In this document: piece by piece, positions 36,505 to 48,385 of the stretch
How the letters are laid out: each line of letters opens with the position of its first letter
Position numbering within the stretch: position 1 is the stretch's first letter
NCBI GenBank assembly: GCA_963682175.1
Contig: OY821784.1
Span: forward strand, 29,121,621-29,185,620
Reading direction: 5' to 3'
From: Triglochin maritima
Lineage: Eukaryota; Streptophyta; Magnoliopsida; Alismatales; Juncaginaceae
Length of the DNA stretch: 64,000 bases
Notes under the pieces: model-generated
The model's database searches: none
Seen by the model: only the letters and a program-made list of their open reading frames with translations
Told to the model about the DNA's origin: nothing
Translations under genes and position numbers: made by a program

Positions 36505-37391
36505 CTAAATTTTCTCAATAATAAATATACCTTTGGCCTTTTTGGGGCACTTACGTTCAATCACTCCATTGTCAAGGTCTTCCTTGTACTTGGGGCAATT
36601 TGGCCGGATGTGTCCCTTTTCACCGTAGTGAAAGAACTCCGTGTTGGGAGTCAGAGATTTCGAAGAATTCCCCCTTGAGGTACTCACACGAGCACCTCCT
36701 ACTCCCTTGCTCTTGATTGACGTATTTTTGGTGAATTTGCCTTTACCTTTGGTGATCTTCTTGCTCCCTCCATGGACGGCTAGGACGTGCTTGTCCCGAC
36801 CCTTGCCCATGTCAACTTCAACCGTTTTGAGAGCGTTGTGAAGTTCCTCAAGACTCACCCCCTTTCTCACGCAGATGATAATGCATAATGAAGTCCTTGT
36901 AGGACGGGGCTAGAGAGCCAAGAATCAAATCTTCCGCAATGTCATCGAGCATCGGGGAAGAGAGCTTCGACAACTTCTCAAGGTATCCTTGCATCGTGAG
37001 AAAATGCATGGATACCGATGTTCCCTCCACCATGTGGCACCTTGTGAGTGCGATAGTGGTCTTATAGCGCTCTTTTCTAGCACTATCCATGAACATCTTT
37101 GTTAAAGCTTCTATGGTATTCTTGGGTTTTGAATCCAAGTATTTTGCTTGAAGCGAGTGACCCATGGAGGCCAACATTAGACCGTGAACCTGGTTCTCTT
37201 GGTCTTCCCACTTGGCTTTTGCCTCTCTCTCGCTATCGGTTGCCTTCTCATTTAATTTTGGGATTTCACCATCCAAAATATGAGTTAGTTTCTCAAACTT
37301 CAACACGATATTGAGATTGAGTTGGCAGCTTATCATTTGCCAAAGGATGATTTTCAATCATAGATCGCACAATAGGTTGAATATTCGACAT
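36505..37391 (-). pseudogene. Copia B4 gag (frameshifted)
   Basis: An ATG at 37391 begins the same start as B1 (MSNIQPIVRSMIENHPL). A deletion near 37345 shifts the frame, which resumes as LNIVLKFEKLTHILDGEIP. A second shift near 36860 separates the basic linker and the knuckle, which reads FFHYGEKGHIRPNCP: here the first two Cys are lost but the last is kept, the reverse of B1. The gag role is as in B1; this copy is dead. Confidence 0.8.
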
Positions 37392-38859
37392 TTCTACAAA
37401 ATAAATTATATGGGATTTAATGTCAATTTTATGTTTTAAAAATCAATACCGCAAATAAAAATTTGTACATAAATGCAGCAATTCAAGATCCTATCAATTA
37501 TAATATAAACTAGCTAAGGGCTATCAGATATATTATTAAATCAAGGTAAGAAAATATTTTTCTAATCATAACCATTTTGAAATATCACAACATTTGCATT
37601 TTCAAACTCTTATGACTCTTGTCGTTTTAATTAAGAGGGAATTTGACCGATCCTCGTAAGAAAAACTCTCTTTCTCAAAACCGAGCTAGGGCTCCGGGTC
37701 TTGTTAAGAAAACTTATTTCATTTGATACGAGATACGTTTATCCATTGTATTCACAAACAAATATACTCGGTGTCCACTAAGGGTGAATCACACCCCGTA
37801 CATCTATTCATGACACAACAATAGACAACCTTATATCTCTCACTATTCCAAAAGATGGAGGAAGCTATCTCCCGCTAAGGGCTAACAGAATATCCCTCGA
37901 TCTATGGCTGCTAGTGGATGAAATAAGAAAAATAAATACTCTTAATTTTTGGTTGGACAATTTAAACATTTATGTGTGATTTTAGAATTTAGGTGATCAT
38001 GCATATTTATCATCTATACACATCCTAACATTCATCCATACAATCACATACATGTCAAGCACACAAACATAAATATATCCATTCACACACACATTGTGTG
38101 AGTTTATATGTTCCTGCGTCCTTGATCCTTGCGCTTCTTCAGCGTCTTCCTCTTGCACCATGGATGTTGATATTGCAAAAAATATAAACATGCATCTCTC
38201 AATTTTGAAAATTGTCTAGTGCAAGTCCTATGTAAAAATCCTCTCATATGCATGCATATACATAGAAATAGAAATTTGGCTTTCACATATACATAAGCCC
38301 CTGTGATTGAAGAATAATAACATACACATTCATTCATTCACACATGACTTCATCGGAACATACAAACTCACATATCCCAGCATTAGAAAACTCGAGCAAC
38401 GCATGTACATATACTATATATTACTCGATTTAGTTTATCATGCATCACTAAATCAAACAATTCTAAAATCATTTAAAATCCAGTAAAAATGATTTCATGC
38501 ATCCATAGTTCAAAACACAAAATATTTGAACCACTGCTTATCCAATTTCCAAAAATAAAAATTTAAAGAAAGATAAACATGTGCCTTTTTCGTTTTGTCG
38601 ATTCCTTATAAAATAATCATTTAATTAAAAACTAAAATTTTATATATTAGACATAAGTCTAAATTTTAATTCTAACATTTACATGATGTGTTTCAAAACA
38701 TTTAAATCTATCAAAAGAATCAATTAGAATTAAATCAACAAAACTACCGGAAAACTTGAAAAAGACATAGAACATGAATTGTTTCGATTGTAGATGGTAA
38801 AGTAAAATTAATTATATTGTCTAATCATTGAAAATATGAACTCAATTCTCTGATACCAC

Positions 38860-39885
38860 TGAAGGATTTTGTGTCCCTACGTATGTATATATTTTAAAGT
38901 TTTTAATACAAACATACAAGATCGATTTCATATTTTCATTGATTTTACGTACATATATTTGTTTATTCTAATATCATGCATTCCTATACATATTAAAATA
39001 AACAAAGAATAGAGGATCATACCCAAATGTTCTCTAAAACCTTTCAAAAGATCTGGAGTTCCGTTGCTCGTCGAATCGCCCACTGATTCGCCTCCAAGTG
39101 TCCACCAAACTCTAAACAAGATTAGAGAGAAAGGAGCTAGCCAATCAATCTCTAATTAGGCTTAGAATGTAGCTAATAACCCATCTTTAAGCTCCTGAGA
39201 TTTTTATCTCCAAAACTTAAAACTATTTAGAGATTTTTGTGGTGAGTAATGGAGAGATTAATGAGAAAAAGAATTTTTGCATTAACATAAACAAGTAGGA
39301 TGAGGGGTCCTTTTATAGGCTCCCAAAACATCCTTATCAAGAACTATTCTTTAGTCATGATCTCTTGTTTCTTCTCTCCTAAAATTAATCTCAAATTGTC
39401 ACGTAAGCATCCTAAAAAACATTTAATTAAATCTAGAATTAATCCAACCCATGATCTAATTATTCTCTTAATAATTCAGGCAAAAATCACACTGTTCGGT
39501 TGACCGAGAATTCTTCTCGGTTAACCGAACCATTTGATTAAAACACGTGTTCGGTGGACCGTGAGCTAGAGGGTCGACCGAATATGCATGAGAAAAATTC
39601 TCTGGAAAAATTCAGACGATCCGCGTCTTTCTCGGTCGATCGTTGACCCACAAACTTTGTCCTGGCGTTCATTCATCGGACGACCGTGTCACTTTCGGTC
39701 TACCGAAAATTTTCCAAGATATTTTCTCTCGGTTGACCGTTCACGCTTGGTTGACCGAACCCAATTGTCCAGGCACTCCAAATAATTTTGGTCAATCAAT
39801 TGTGCTTACCCATTCCCCCCCTCGGTTGACCGTTCCGAAGACACTTCGGTCGACCGAACCCTAAACGGTTCACCGTGTCTTCTTC
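38860..39885 (-). repeat. Copia B4 5' LTR, truncated
   Basis: Starts TGAAGGATTTTG at 38860, directly after the primer site. The TATA box (CTATAAAAG on the minus strand) is near 39308-39318. A run of CGGTTGACCG/CGGTCGACCG-type motifs fills 39495-39880, exact at 39847-39856. The last third expected from other family B LTRs is missing; by about 39885 the sequence changes to something else. Confidence 0.7.
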
Positions 39886-39888
39886 CAA

Positions 39889-40043
39889 GTGAGCAAACAT
39901 GTGTCTATTTCTACACATGTGATTGCTTGCTCCCGTAACAAGATACTAAACACCTTCTTATTCGGTGTCCCCTCCTTTGTTCGCAAGCAAGACCACTCCA
40001 TCACTGCGGCATCTTCCTCCTCGGTAACAAGGTTGGAACTCTT
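39889..40043 (-). pseudogene. Possible continuation of the copia D gag gene, left of the LARD
   Basis: Read on the minus strand it gives SNLVTEEEDAAVMEWSCLR. Because CTCTT flanks the family A LARD on both sides, this piece was next to 46965 before that insertion. There a copia gag ends with CWAKKKVEE, after which acidic NYVTEEEE-like sequence is usual in this gag type. A one-base shift at the join is needed, so this is a tentative call. Confidence 0.35.
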
Positions 40044-40045
40044 TT

Positions 40046-41460
40046 TGATTGACATCATATCATGCATATATTTGTGTCTTATATCCTTCATTTTTAGCTT
40101 AAACAATGCTACAGAACGAGTCTTATGTTTATGTTTCAGGAATAAATAGGTTTGAGAAGAAGAGACTCAAAAATGTCTTAAAAGCAAGGAAAATGACTAA
40201 ATTACAAGACTTATGGACTGAGAAGCAAGAGGGAAGGACCCACATGTAAACAAAAAGACCAATGAGTAAATCAAGAAACTCCACACCATCATGAGGGGAA
40301 TTTTGGCAATTAGATCCGGATCTAAACTCCAACAACCGATCCGAGTGCACCCTATGTGAAGAATTAAAGCATTAAAGAAGATATCCGAAAATGGGTCGGA
40401 TCCGAGAAAAGTGATCGAAAATTGGTCGTCCAATACCACCAATTGGCGTTTTGTTTTTCTTAGAATCCGACCCGGTTTCGCCCGGATATGGGTTATGTGT
40501 TTATGTCTATTATGAGAATGTTTCATTAGTCCCACATCGGGGGATTGTCCCCGATTAACTTTTCCTATGACTATAAATAGAACTCTTCCTTCTCCCTTGT
40601 AATCTACCAATTGCTTGGTGGCATTCTCTCTACTTGGAGTAAGCCTTGGAGCAAAACTCAAGGTGGAGAAAAATGCTACTTGTAATGTGACTCATGTAAA
40701 TAAAATAAGTCTTCATAGTTTGTTTTAATGTTGTCTTTGTTTTAATGCTTGTATGTTTAGCTTGTTTTGTTTGACTTAATCTTAGTGGAAGTAATTAGCA
40801 TGTCTCCCTTTCCTATATTAATTACCTTAATTTCGTTGTGTCTTCTTTTAATGAGTGGTGAGTAGTTCCATCCTCTTGGGGTGGAGTTGATGTTTATACA
40901 TGTCATGTAGAAGGGAATGAATGTTATATGTTGTTTTATGTTAGAAATGTGAGTATACTTGTTTGAATTAAAGAGAATACTTAACTTGATGGTTTCTGCC
41001 ATAATCTTTCCATACATTCCATGCTTGTTTAGGTTATTAATAACAAACTTGTTCATGCTCATATTAATCAGTTAGGTTAGTGATTTAGATGATTGGTCTT
41101 GCCACGTGGTACTTCTATGCACAGTAACACTACCTACACTTGTGCTCTATTGAATGCATTCATCACCACTTATTTCATGTGTACACAGACTCCACCCCTT
41201 AGGGGTTTTCCATTCCTGATTTCCAACTTGTTTTTATTAGTCACTTAGTCTATTTTTATTTCATCTCATGCTTTCATCTTCTTTGTTTGTTTCGTGCTAG
41301 TTTAACGTAGTTAGTTTAGTTCAATCAATCTCCTTCTCCCCTCTTTTCCCACTCAATTTCTGAAGAACCAAAGTTGACACACCTCCTCGTGGACATGACC
41401 CGTATTTGCTACGTCTTCACCGACGCCATGGACTTGCGGTAATTTAGAACAAACACATCA
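40046..41460 (+). repeat. LARD A1 5' LTR
   Basis: Starts TGATTGACATC and ends ACACATCA. The CGGGGGATTGTCCCCG hairpin is at 40538-40553 and the TATA box CTATAAATAG at 40571-40580. One recognisable copy of the repeated hairpin motif is at 40988-41024 and a decayed second near 41090. The U5 hairpin ACGTC-TTCACC-GACG is at 41411-41425. Confidence 0.9.
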
Positions 41461-41466
41461 ACCTTT

Positions 41467-41484
41467 TGGCACCGTTGCCGGGGA
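41467..41484 (+). promoter_or_regulatory. Primer-binding site of LARD A1 (tRNA-Asp type)
   Basis: TGGCACCGTTGCCGGGGA, one mismatch from the complement of the plant tRNA-Asp 3' end, 6 bp after the LTR end. The leader that follows (41485-42585) has no coding frame but carries the palindrome GACCGCCAACTGGCGGCC near 41640. Confidence 0.85.
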
Positions 41485-42589
41485 GGTGCTCTGTCCAAAC
41501 TCTTGTTTGGACGATTCGAGTGGGCTTAATCTTTTCTTTTTAGTTTTGTGTATTTCAGGGACATCTTAGCATCCAGGGGAGGCACCAGGAGATTTTTTGA
41601 GAAATGGAAAGCTATTTGGACCTCCAATCATCGGTCTAGGACCGCCAACTGGCGGCCTGGTGAGCTTCTTTTGCTCCAAATTTTGTTATGGTTGTTTGTT
41701 CTTTCAATCTAGTGGTCTGGGAGCTTAATTTTGCATGTTGTGACCTATAGTTTGCTCCCAGATCAATCAATTCCCCTTTTGTCCATAAAACTCGAAGCAA
41801 AAGATTAGACTAATTACCATCAAGGTCATGCATCACTTGTAGACCTCGCATGCACATTGTCTTTCATTTTCTTTAAATTCCTATTGTCGATTGCAGGCGT
41901 GACGTACGTGCACCCGTTCTCTCATTCATGCATAGTTAGAGCATGCATTAGTTAGTAAAGTGCATTGTAACAAGAGTGAGGTGAGTGCTTGTTTGGTGAG
42001 TTACTTGCTAGCCTAAGATTTCAAAACATCTTTAAGGGGCATCACCTATAGTCTTCAAAGATAAGGTGGGGGATTTCATCACCCCTCCCTTAGCCCCAAA
42101 AAGCACACTCAAGTAAAGCCTAAATCTAAAAGCAAGTAGACATTGACCCTAGGACTCGGGCACATTAGGAGAGTGATCCAGTTACGACCGTCATGACCTG
42201 ATCGACGTCGCCCACTTTGTCGATAGTAGGAGAGATGAGATCTCCAGATCTTGGCTCCCTTGCTGGGCTCTATAGTCTTCGTCGTAGGGAGGTGAGGTGT
42301 GTTGAGGCCGTATGACCTCGTAGTTAGGCGTTGTCTAGCTGTAAGTACCTATAGTGACCGTAGGCTGCTTGAGCCATGTTTGCTAGACTAGGCTTCTCCC
42401 TCACCCTTTACCTACGCTAGCTTTAAGGATTCTTCCCTTCTCCTCTGAGTCATCTTCTTCTCACCTACTTCTATGTTCTAGTATCCTCCTATTTACACTC
42501 TTTGTTAGCGTTTTAGGGTCGGGTCGAGAACGTTTTGTGAGCTTGGCCTCGTGGTGGTGAGAGTGGTCAACTCGAGTGTTCTTTAGCGA

Positions 42590-43975
42590 GACGGATGGTT
42601 ACATGGGCGACCATCCATATCATTGTTGGGACCAGGACTATTCTCCCTGTTACTCCGGACCCATGCATCCTGGGATGCCTCAGGCAAACACCCATATTGT
42701 TGGGACAATCTTGATTGTGTGACCGAGTAGTCTTCAAATTGGGGTAATATGAGAGAGACACCGACTGGTAGACCACCATCTAGTTACGTCAGATCATATG
42801 TTGGTCAACAAACTGAGATATTACAAGAACCTTTGGCCTCTTTCATGCACATGGTAGGTGACATGAGTGCACTGGTAGCTCCTGTAGCTGTACCGTGTGA
42901 CTATTGCGGTTGAGTGGTCATGTTTTCGGAGAATGTCCTTATGTTTCCCCAGAGCCTGAATATGAGCACATCCTTTCCCAAAATGCTCAATGTGACCTTT
43001 ACGCATATGTGTACAACCTGAGAGGGATGGATTCGTGGGGAGGGAATTCTTATTCAAATTCTTATACTCATTTCCACCCCAGTATCCTCCTCCTGAATAC
43101 CCAGCATTCTTCCAACACCCCTGCAAACTATGGAAATGTATGTGATTCAAATTACACAACAATTAAGTAAATGTGAGGAGGGTGACATTTCTTGTCAACA
43201 TGTGATATCGAACCCTCACCACATCCACAAATTCAAAGCATAATCTTTCAAATTTCAAACTCCTAGCCAATCTGAGGGACGTGGGGTTTCAATTCACGAT
43301 CACTTGGTGGGGAATTCGATTCAAATTGAGAATAGCATGGACCCGTTTCATTATGAGTCGGCACATGATTGTGCCTTATCTTTTTGTCCCGTGGCCCTTG
43401 AGCCACATGATCTTATTGTTGTGCTTCTTAAGGACTCTCATGTTGTTGCGCAAGAGCTCCCTAGTACCCTTAATTTCATATCCTGATGAGAGTTTGTCTC
43501 TTACTATTGTTCCTGATCAACTTGAAAATGATGGGACATCAAACAACTACATTGTCAAAGAGGGTATTAAGAGTTCCTTGGAGGATACCTTGGGTTAGAG
43601 ACCCACTTTCTGTTTGATTGGTGGGTCGGACATGCATAACGAGGTTCTTGACCTCGTTCTGACCCACTAGCTTGTTGATTAGAGAGTTTGGATTGACAAT
43701 CATAACTTCAGTACCGCAATGGGAGAAACTCTTCTCCCGTTGCCCAATATTTCCCAAACTTTTGAGAGGTTTGGGCTCTTTTAGTTTGATCCTTTGAATC
43801 AGATGCTTTGGCGTCAAATTCATAAACCTCTCCTTTCACCTTGTGCTCTTTGTGTGTGTGTGTGTGTGGGGGGGGGCACGCATGAGTATTTTGGCCTCGC
43901 GTGGTGTCATGTTCCCATTCAAGTGCATTGACCCACTTTTAATGTTCCCATTTGACGTCTCTGACAAATGAAGAT
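42590..43975 (+). pseudogene. Gag-like gene of LARD A1 (decayed)
   Basis: The same gene as at 13825-15355 in LARD C, here on the plus strand and more broken. Readable blocks in shifting frames are DGYMGDHPYHCWDQDYS (about 42596), CDYCG at about 42896, then SGHVFGECPYVSPEPEYEH in another frame, MDSWGGNSYSNSYT (about 43027), and later stretches matching the acidic tail (43281-43600, 43690-43900). A missing base inside the CCHC knuckle splits it. Both copies retain different intact parts, so the ancestor can be seen by comparison. A GT microsatellite and G run follow at 43852-43876. The remaining internal DNA to 45560 has no gene. Confidence 0.65.
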
Positions 43976-44647
43976 GTGAACTTATTTTTGTACATCATTA
44001 TATTTTAAAAAAACAAAACAATTAAAGACTTCACCAGTGAGCAATGATTGTTGTGGCCCTCAACCTTTGTGTATTTAGGCCGTATTTCTTTCACGTATTT
44101 GTATCCATTCTTTAGTATTTCACACGTTTTGAGGGGAATTCAGGTTTGTGTCCATCAACATAACCATGGACTTCTCTTTGTGCTTCACGTTGGTGAGATC
44201 TTTTCCTTTTCATGCATAAATCCATGTAGTATCATGCTCACATTAATTGTGGACAATGCATCAAGTAAGTGTGTTTGTGTGGGGGTGTTTTACGTATGTA
44301 CATAGTCGATTTTTTCTCCTTTTGTTTTGTTTTCTTTTGTTTGTATTGTTACGGTAATGTTAGTGTGCTACATTTAATATCGATATATCTTCTTGCCATG
44401 ATCCTTGGGTGACTTGTCTTCTTTTGCTTGCCTAGTGCTTTAGATTTTTACATTTCTTTCAAAATCTTCATGTGTTTGTGAAAGAAAATGATTTATGGGT
44501 TTTGCGTGTGTTTAACATGTGAAAAACCATTGATAGGCAATGTAAAAAGGAAGCTCCCAAAATTGACTTGAACATGATGCATTAGGATATCTTGTACACC
44601 AGCTTTAGGTCTTATATGGTCTTAAGGATGCACCACGGTTTTCCTTC

Positions 44648-44667
44648 GGGGGGGGGGGGGGGGGGGG
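44648..44667. repeat. Run of 20 G
   Basis: An uninterrupted G20 in the 3' internal region of LARD A1. The related place in the opposite-strand copy near 58560 reads as mixed sequence (ctccctccgcgagaaatcgg), so the run is specific to this copy or reflects base-calling. Confidence 0.8.
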
Positions 44668-45560
44668 AGTAATCATAGGGTTTCAGTACTCAAATAAACA
44701 AAGAAGTCCACCGTGAACCTAGTGAGTCAAATAATTCGTGTCTTTTAGTATAAGAAAGTTTGTCGTAGTCAGGGAACTGTAAACTTCTTTTGTGAAACCG
44801 TAAGTGTAGGGGTTTTGGTTCACGTGTGGAAACGAAAATAAGCAGTAGGGTGTTCTCTCTTCTCGCACGGCTCCTATCAATCGGGAAATTAGGTCCGAGG
44901 GGACTTAGTGCCTGGTGCTTTCAAGTCATCTGCTTGGGATGCACCGACCAAACTCCAGTTACATGGATGGTAGGGATCGCCCTATGTGGAGATTTGGGGG
45001 AAGGTGTATGTGATTGTGTAAGTCCTCATAGGCAATGATGCACAAAACCTGACCCTGGGAGAAAGAAACACCAACTAAACACAAAAAGTAAGCAAAAAGC
45101 AAAAATAAGAAAAGAAGAAGAAGATGCTAATACAAATAAGAAACTTAATGAACTTTACACTTTGTATCACTTGAGGATGTTAAGGTTGCCTATGTCTTTC
45201 ACTTAAGTCCTTAATTAACTTGCACGAATGATTTATTAGGCTAGGTGTTTGGACTGCATACATATAGAGAATTGGCCCGTAGAATTACCATATCCAATGA
45301 TCAACGAAAATGAGTCCATCGATTTTTGTTGCTAGGTTGAATAATGCATCTATGTTCGGATTTTGTGGGTGTATCCGCTGAAAACCCTCAGGAGACAACA
45401 CTCCTCCTCCTTGGTGACAATGGGGTTTAACGGCTTGTTGCACATGCTAAGTGCAACCGCGATTCCTACGAAAGTGAGTTAGGATTTTCTTGTTTTACGA
45501 ATGATTTTTTCCTTTCTTTTATTTTTCTCTTTCTTTCTTTTGCTCAGGACTAGCAAAAGT

Positions 45561-45576
45561 TAGGTGTGGGGGTATT
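45561..45576 (+). promoter_or_regulatory. Polypurine tract of LARD A1
   Basis: TAGGTGTGGGGGTATT directly before the right LTR start TGATTGACATC (45577). LARD C (12535-12549, minus) and the right-edge element (63683-63700, minus) have almost the same tract. Confidence 0.8.
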
Positions 45577-46964
45577 TGATTGACATCATATTATGCATAT
45601 ATTTGTGTCTTATATCCTTCATTTTTAGTTTAAGCAATGCTATGTAATGAGTTATGTTTATGTTTCAGGAGTAAATAGGTTTGAGAAGAAGAGACTCAAA
45701 AATGACTTGGAAAAGGACTGAATTACAAGACTTATGGACTGAGAAGCAAGAGGGAAGGACCCACATGTAAACAAAAAGACCAATGAGTAAATCAAGAAAC
45801 TCCACACCATCATGAGGGGAATTTTGGCAATTAGATCCGGATCTAAACTCCAACAACCGATCCGAGTGCACCCTATGTGAAGAATTAAAGCATTAAAGAA
45901 GATATCCGAAAATGGGTCGGATCCGAGAAAAGTGATCGAAAATTGGTCGTCCAATACCACCAATTGGCGTTTTGTTTTTCTTAGAATCCGACCCGGTTTC
46001 GCCCGGATATGGGTTATGTGTTTATGTCTATTATGAGAATGTTTCATTAGTCCCACATCGGGGGATTGTCCCCGATTAACTTTTCCTATGACTATAAATA
46101 AAACTCTTCCTTCTCCCTTGTAATCTACCAATTGCTTGGTGGCATTCTCTCTACTTGGAGTAAGCCTTGGAGCAAAACTCAAGGTGGAGAAGAATGCTAC
46201 TTGTAATGCAACTCTTGTAAATAAAATAATTCTTCATAGTTTGTTTTAATGCTTGCATGTCTAGCTTGTTTTGTTTGTCTTAATCTTAGTTGAAGTAATT
46301 AGCATGTATCCCTTTCCTATATTAATTACCTTAATTTTGTTGTGTCTTCTTTTAATGAGTGGTGAGTAGTTTCATCCATTTTGGGGGTGTAGTTGATGTT
46401 TATACATGTCATGTAGAAGGAAATGAATGCTATATGTTGTTTTATGTGAGAAATGTGAGTATACTTGTTTGATAAAGAGAATACTTAACTTGATGGTTTC
46501 TGCCATAATCTTTAGGTACATTCCATGCTTGTTTAGGTTATTAATAACAAACTTGTTCATGCTCATATTAATCAGTTAGGTTAGTGATTTCGATGATTGG
46601 TCTTGCCACGTGATACTTCTATGCACAATAACACTACCTACACTTGTGCTGTATTGAATGCATTCATCACCACTTATTTCATGTGTACACACACTCCACC
46701 CCTTAGGGGTTTTCCATTCATGATTTCCAGCTTGCTTTTATTAGTCACTTAGTCTATTTTTATTTCATCTCATACTTTCATCTTCTTTTTTTGTTTCATG
46801 CGAGTTTAAAGTAGTTAGTTTAGTTCAATCAATCTCCTTCTCCCCTCTTTTCCCACTCGATTTCTGAAGAACCAAAGTTGACACACCTCCTCGTTGACAC
46901 GACCCATATTTTCCACGTCTTCACCAACGTCGTACACTTGCTATAATTTAAAACGAGCACATCA
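45577..46964 (+). repeat. LARD A1 3' LTR
   Basis: 1,388 bp, partner of 40046-41460 with small indels near 45690 and 46250. It keeps the CGGGGGATTGTCCCCG hairpin (46059-46074), with the TATA-like CTATAAATA starting at 46092, the same 33-bp offset as the 5' LTR. The U5 hairpin is at 46915-46930. Confidence 0.9.
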
Positions 46965-47696
46965 CTCTTCTACCTTTTTCTTCGCCCAACACTCACTAGA
47001 AAAGTGTCTACGCTTCCCACAATTAAAACATTCAACATCCTTCTTGGTTGTTCGGCCTCCATGACCACGGTTGGAGGTCTCCTCCATCTTCTTTTGTGAC
47101 CAACACTCGTTCACAAAATGACCACACTTCCCACACTTGAAGTAGTCACCATCCTTCTTATTTGAACGACCTCCATAGTCCCGACCTCTTCCACGATCTA
47201 CGTTGCGAGGTATCTCCTCCTGAAGATACATCATCGCTTGCAATGCCTCCTCCAAGACGTCTTGCTTCTTCTTCTTCTTCTTCCTTTGCTTGTTTGCCTC
47301 CAATGAGCTAGCAAGATCATCTATCATCATCTCCTCGAGGTTCTTTGATTCCTCGATGGCACACACCACATTTTCAAAGCATTCGGTGAGAGAATGCAAT
47401 ATCTTCTCCACCACTATCCCTTCTTTCAACTTCTCTCGATTTCTTTTCAATTGGTTCGCAACCATGTGTATCCTTGTGATTTAGTCGGCCACTCCTTCCG
47501 ACTCCTTCATCTTCAATGCTTCGAACTCGCCTCGAAGCGCTTGGAGGCACGCTTCGCTCACATGATCCACACCCTTATATCCCTTCTCAAGAATTTCCCA
47601 CGCCTCAGACACTTTGGATTTCGACAGGCGGGGCAACATAACTTGACCAAATATGGTCATACTTGAGGTCGACATGACTCTGATACCACTTTGTTG
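46965..47696 (-). pseudogene. Copia family D gag with two zinc knuckles, cut by the LARD
   Basis: The start MSTSSMTIFGQVMLP lies just inside the primer site at about 47673, followed by KVSEAWEILEKGYKG and LQALRGEFEALKMKESE, a UBN2-type gag of the TNT kind. A stop separates it from the second part (47465-46965), which has IVVEKILHSL, VVCAIEESKNLEEM, a Lys run and two knuckles. The first knuckle reads YFKCGKCGHFVNEC (first Cys is Tyr); the second, CFNCGKRRHFSSEC, keeps all four ligands. It ends at CWAKKKVEE where LARD A1 inserted. This is a different copia family from B. The usual role is RNA packaging; this copy is interrupted. Confidence 0.85.
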
Positions 47697-48050
47697 GGAT
47701 AAAGGGTGGTCGTCTCTCGATAACCATGGTGGTGGTGGAAGACAAAATGAGAAAGACCCAAACTTGTACTCTCTAATATTTTTTGCATTTCTCACACATT
47801 TACATACATGACTTTGTATGCTATTTATAGCATTACAAATGACTCTTACACTCCCTCTACATTAAGATGACTTTTGACCTTCTACCTACTATGCTAATTG
47901 CAAGCAATCAAAACTAGTCAAATCAAATTATTACAATGGATTGTGACCTATTGTTTCATTTTCTCCTCATCTTTTCATCTCCAACTTGACGACTCATCAC
48001 CTTTGATGACTTGACTGCCAACTAGGATGGACTAAGATCAACTTTCAACA
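47692..48050 (-). repeat. Copia family D 5' LTR
   Basis: 359 bp starting TGTTGGGAT and ending TTTCAACA, with TGTTG/CAACA ends. The adjacent primer site reads TGGTATCAGAG on the minus strand (47681-47690), complementary to initiator tRNA-Met. A TATA-like GCTATAAATAGC (minus) lies near 47819-47830. Confidence 0.82.
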
Positions 48051-48199
48051 CATATGACTGAGACTATTACAATTTGATCCATGATATTGACTATCTCAAG
48101 TCAAGGGATGTCCCAACTTAGCTAGCCCAGTTTTATTGTCTCTCACACATGGTAAACAAATATATTCATGAATCTTGATTTTTAGGTCCAATTTACATT

Positions 48200-48385
48200 T
48201 ATTATTATTACTAATATTATTTTAACAAAGCAAATGTACACAAACAAACCCCAGGAAGGAGGAAGCTTGAGGGGAGAGAATTCTAGCCGTCTTTTTGCAA
48301 TTGATGAGGTTTGAACCTATAACCTTTAGTTGAGGAAACTCCAACATAACCGGTTGAACTATCTCAACCTGAGCTATCTTGGAAA
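48200..48385 (-). mobile_element. Probable tRNA-derived SINE
   Basis: On the minus strand the head reads GATAGCTCAGGTTGAGA (box A-like, about 48363-48379), then GGTTCAAACCTC (box B-like, about 48306-48317) about 50 bp on, followed by unrelated body sequence and an AT-rich tail with repeated TAA (about 48195-48215). Box spacing and tail fit a Pol III SINE. No target duplication was confirmed. Confidence 0.5.

Larger units (their letters stand above)
34903..38859 (-). mobile_element. Copia family B, diverged partial copy B4
   Basis: The internal region from the linker after integrase to the primer site. It is clearly the same family as B1-B3 but more diverged. Its left end (34903) is the junction with the methyltransferase flank; reverse transcriptase, RNase H and 3' LTR are absent. 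Its primer site TGGTATCAGAG (38848-38858, minus) is intact and its own 5' LTR starts at 38860. Confidence 0.85.
40046..46964 (+). mobile_element. Complete Athila/Tat-like LARD (family A, copy A1)
   Basis: A 6.9-kb element with two 1.4-kb LTRs, a tRNA-Asp primer site after the left LTR and a polypurine tract before the right one. The 5-bp repeat CTCTT flanks it (40039-40043 and 46965-46969) if two extra T are allowed before the first TG. The internal region has no reverse transcriptase or integrase, only a decayed gag-like gene related to LARD C. It must have been moved by enzymes from another element; a protease fragment of that lineage occurs at 59509-59950. Confidence 0.9.

Noticed and set aside
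39897..39922. Perfect inverted repeat ACATGTGT..ACACATGT as a regulatory site
   Set aside because: A single short palindrome in decayed element DNA with no second copy to support function.
47290..47666. Plus-strand frames over the copia D gag
   Set aside because: They are shadows of the minus-strand gag, which has clear knuckles and a UBN2-type region.
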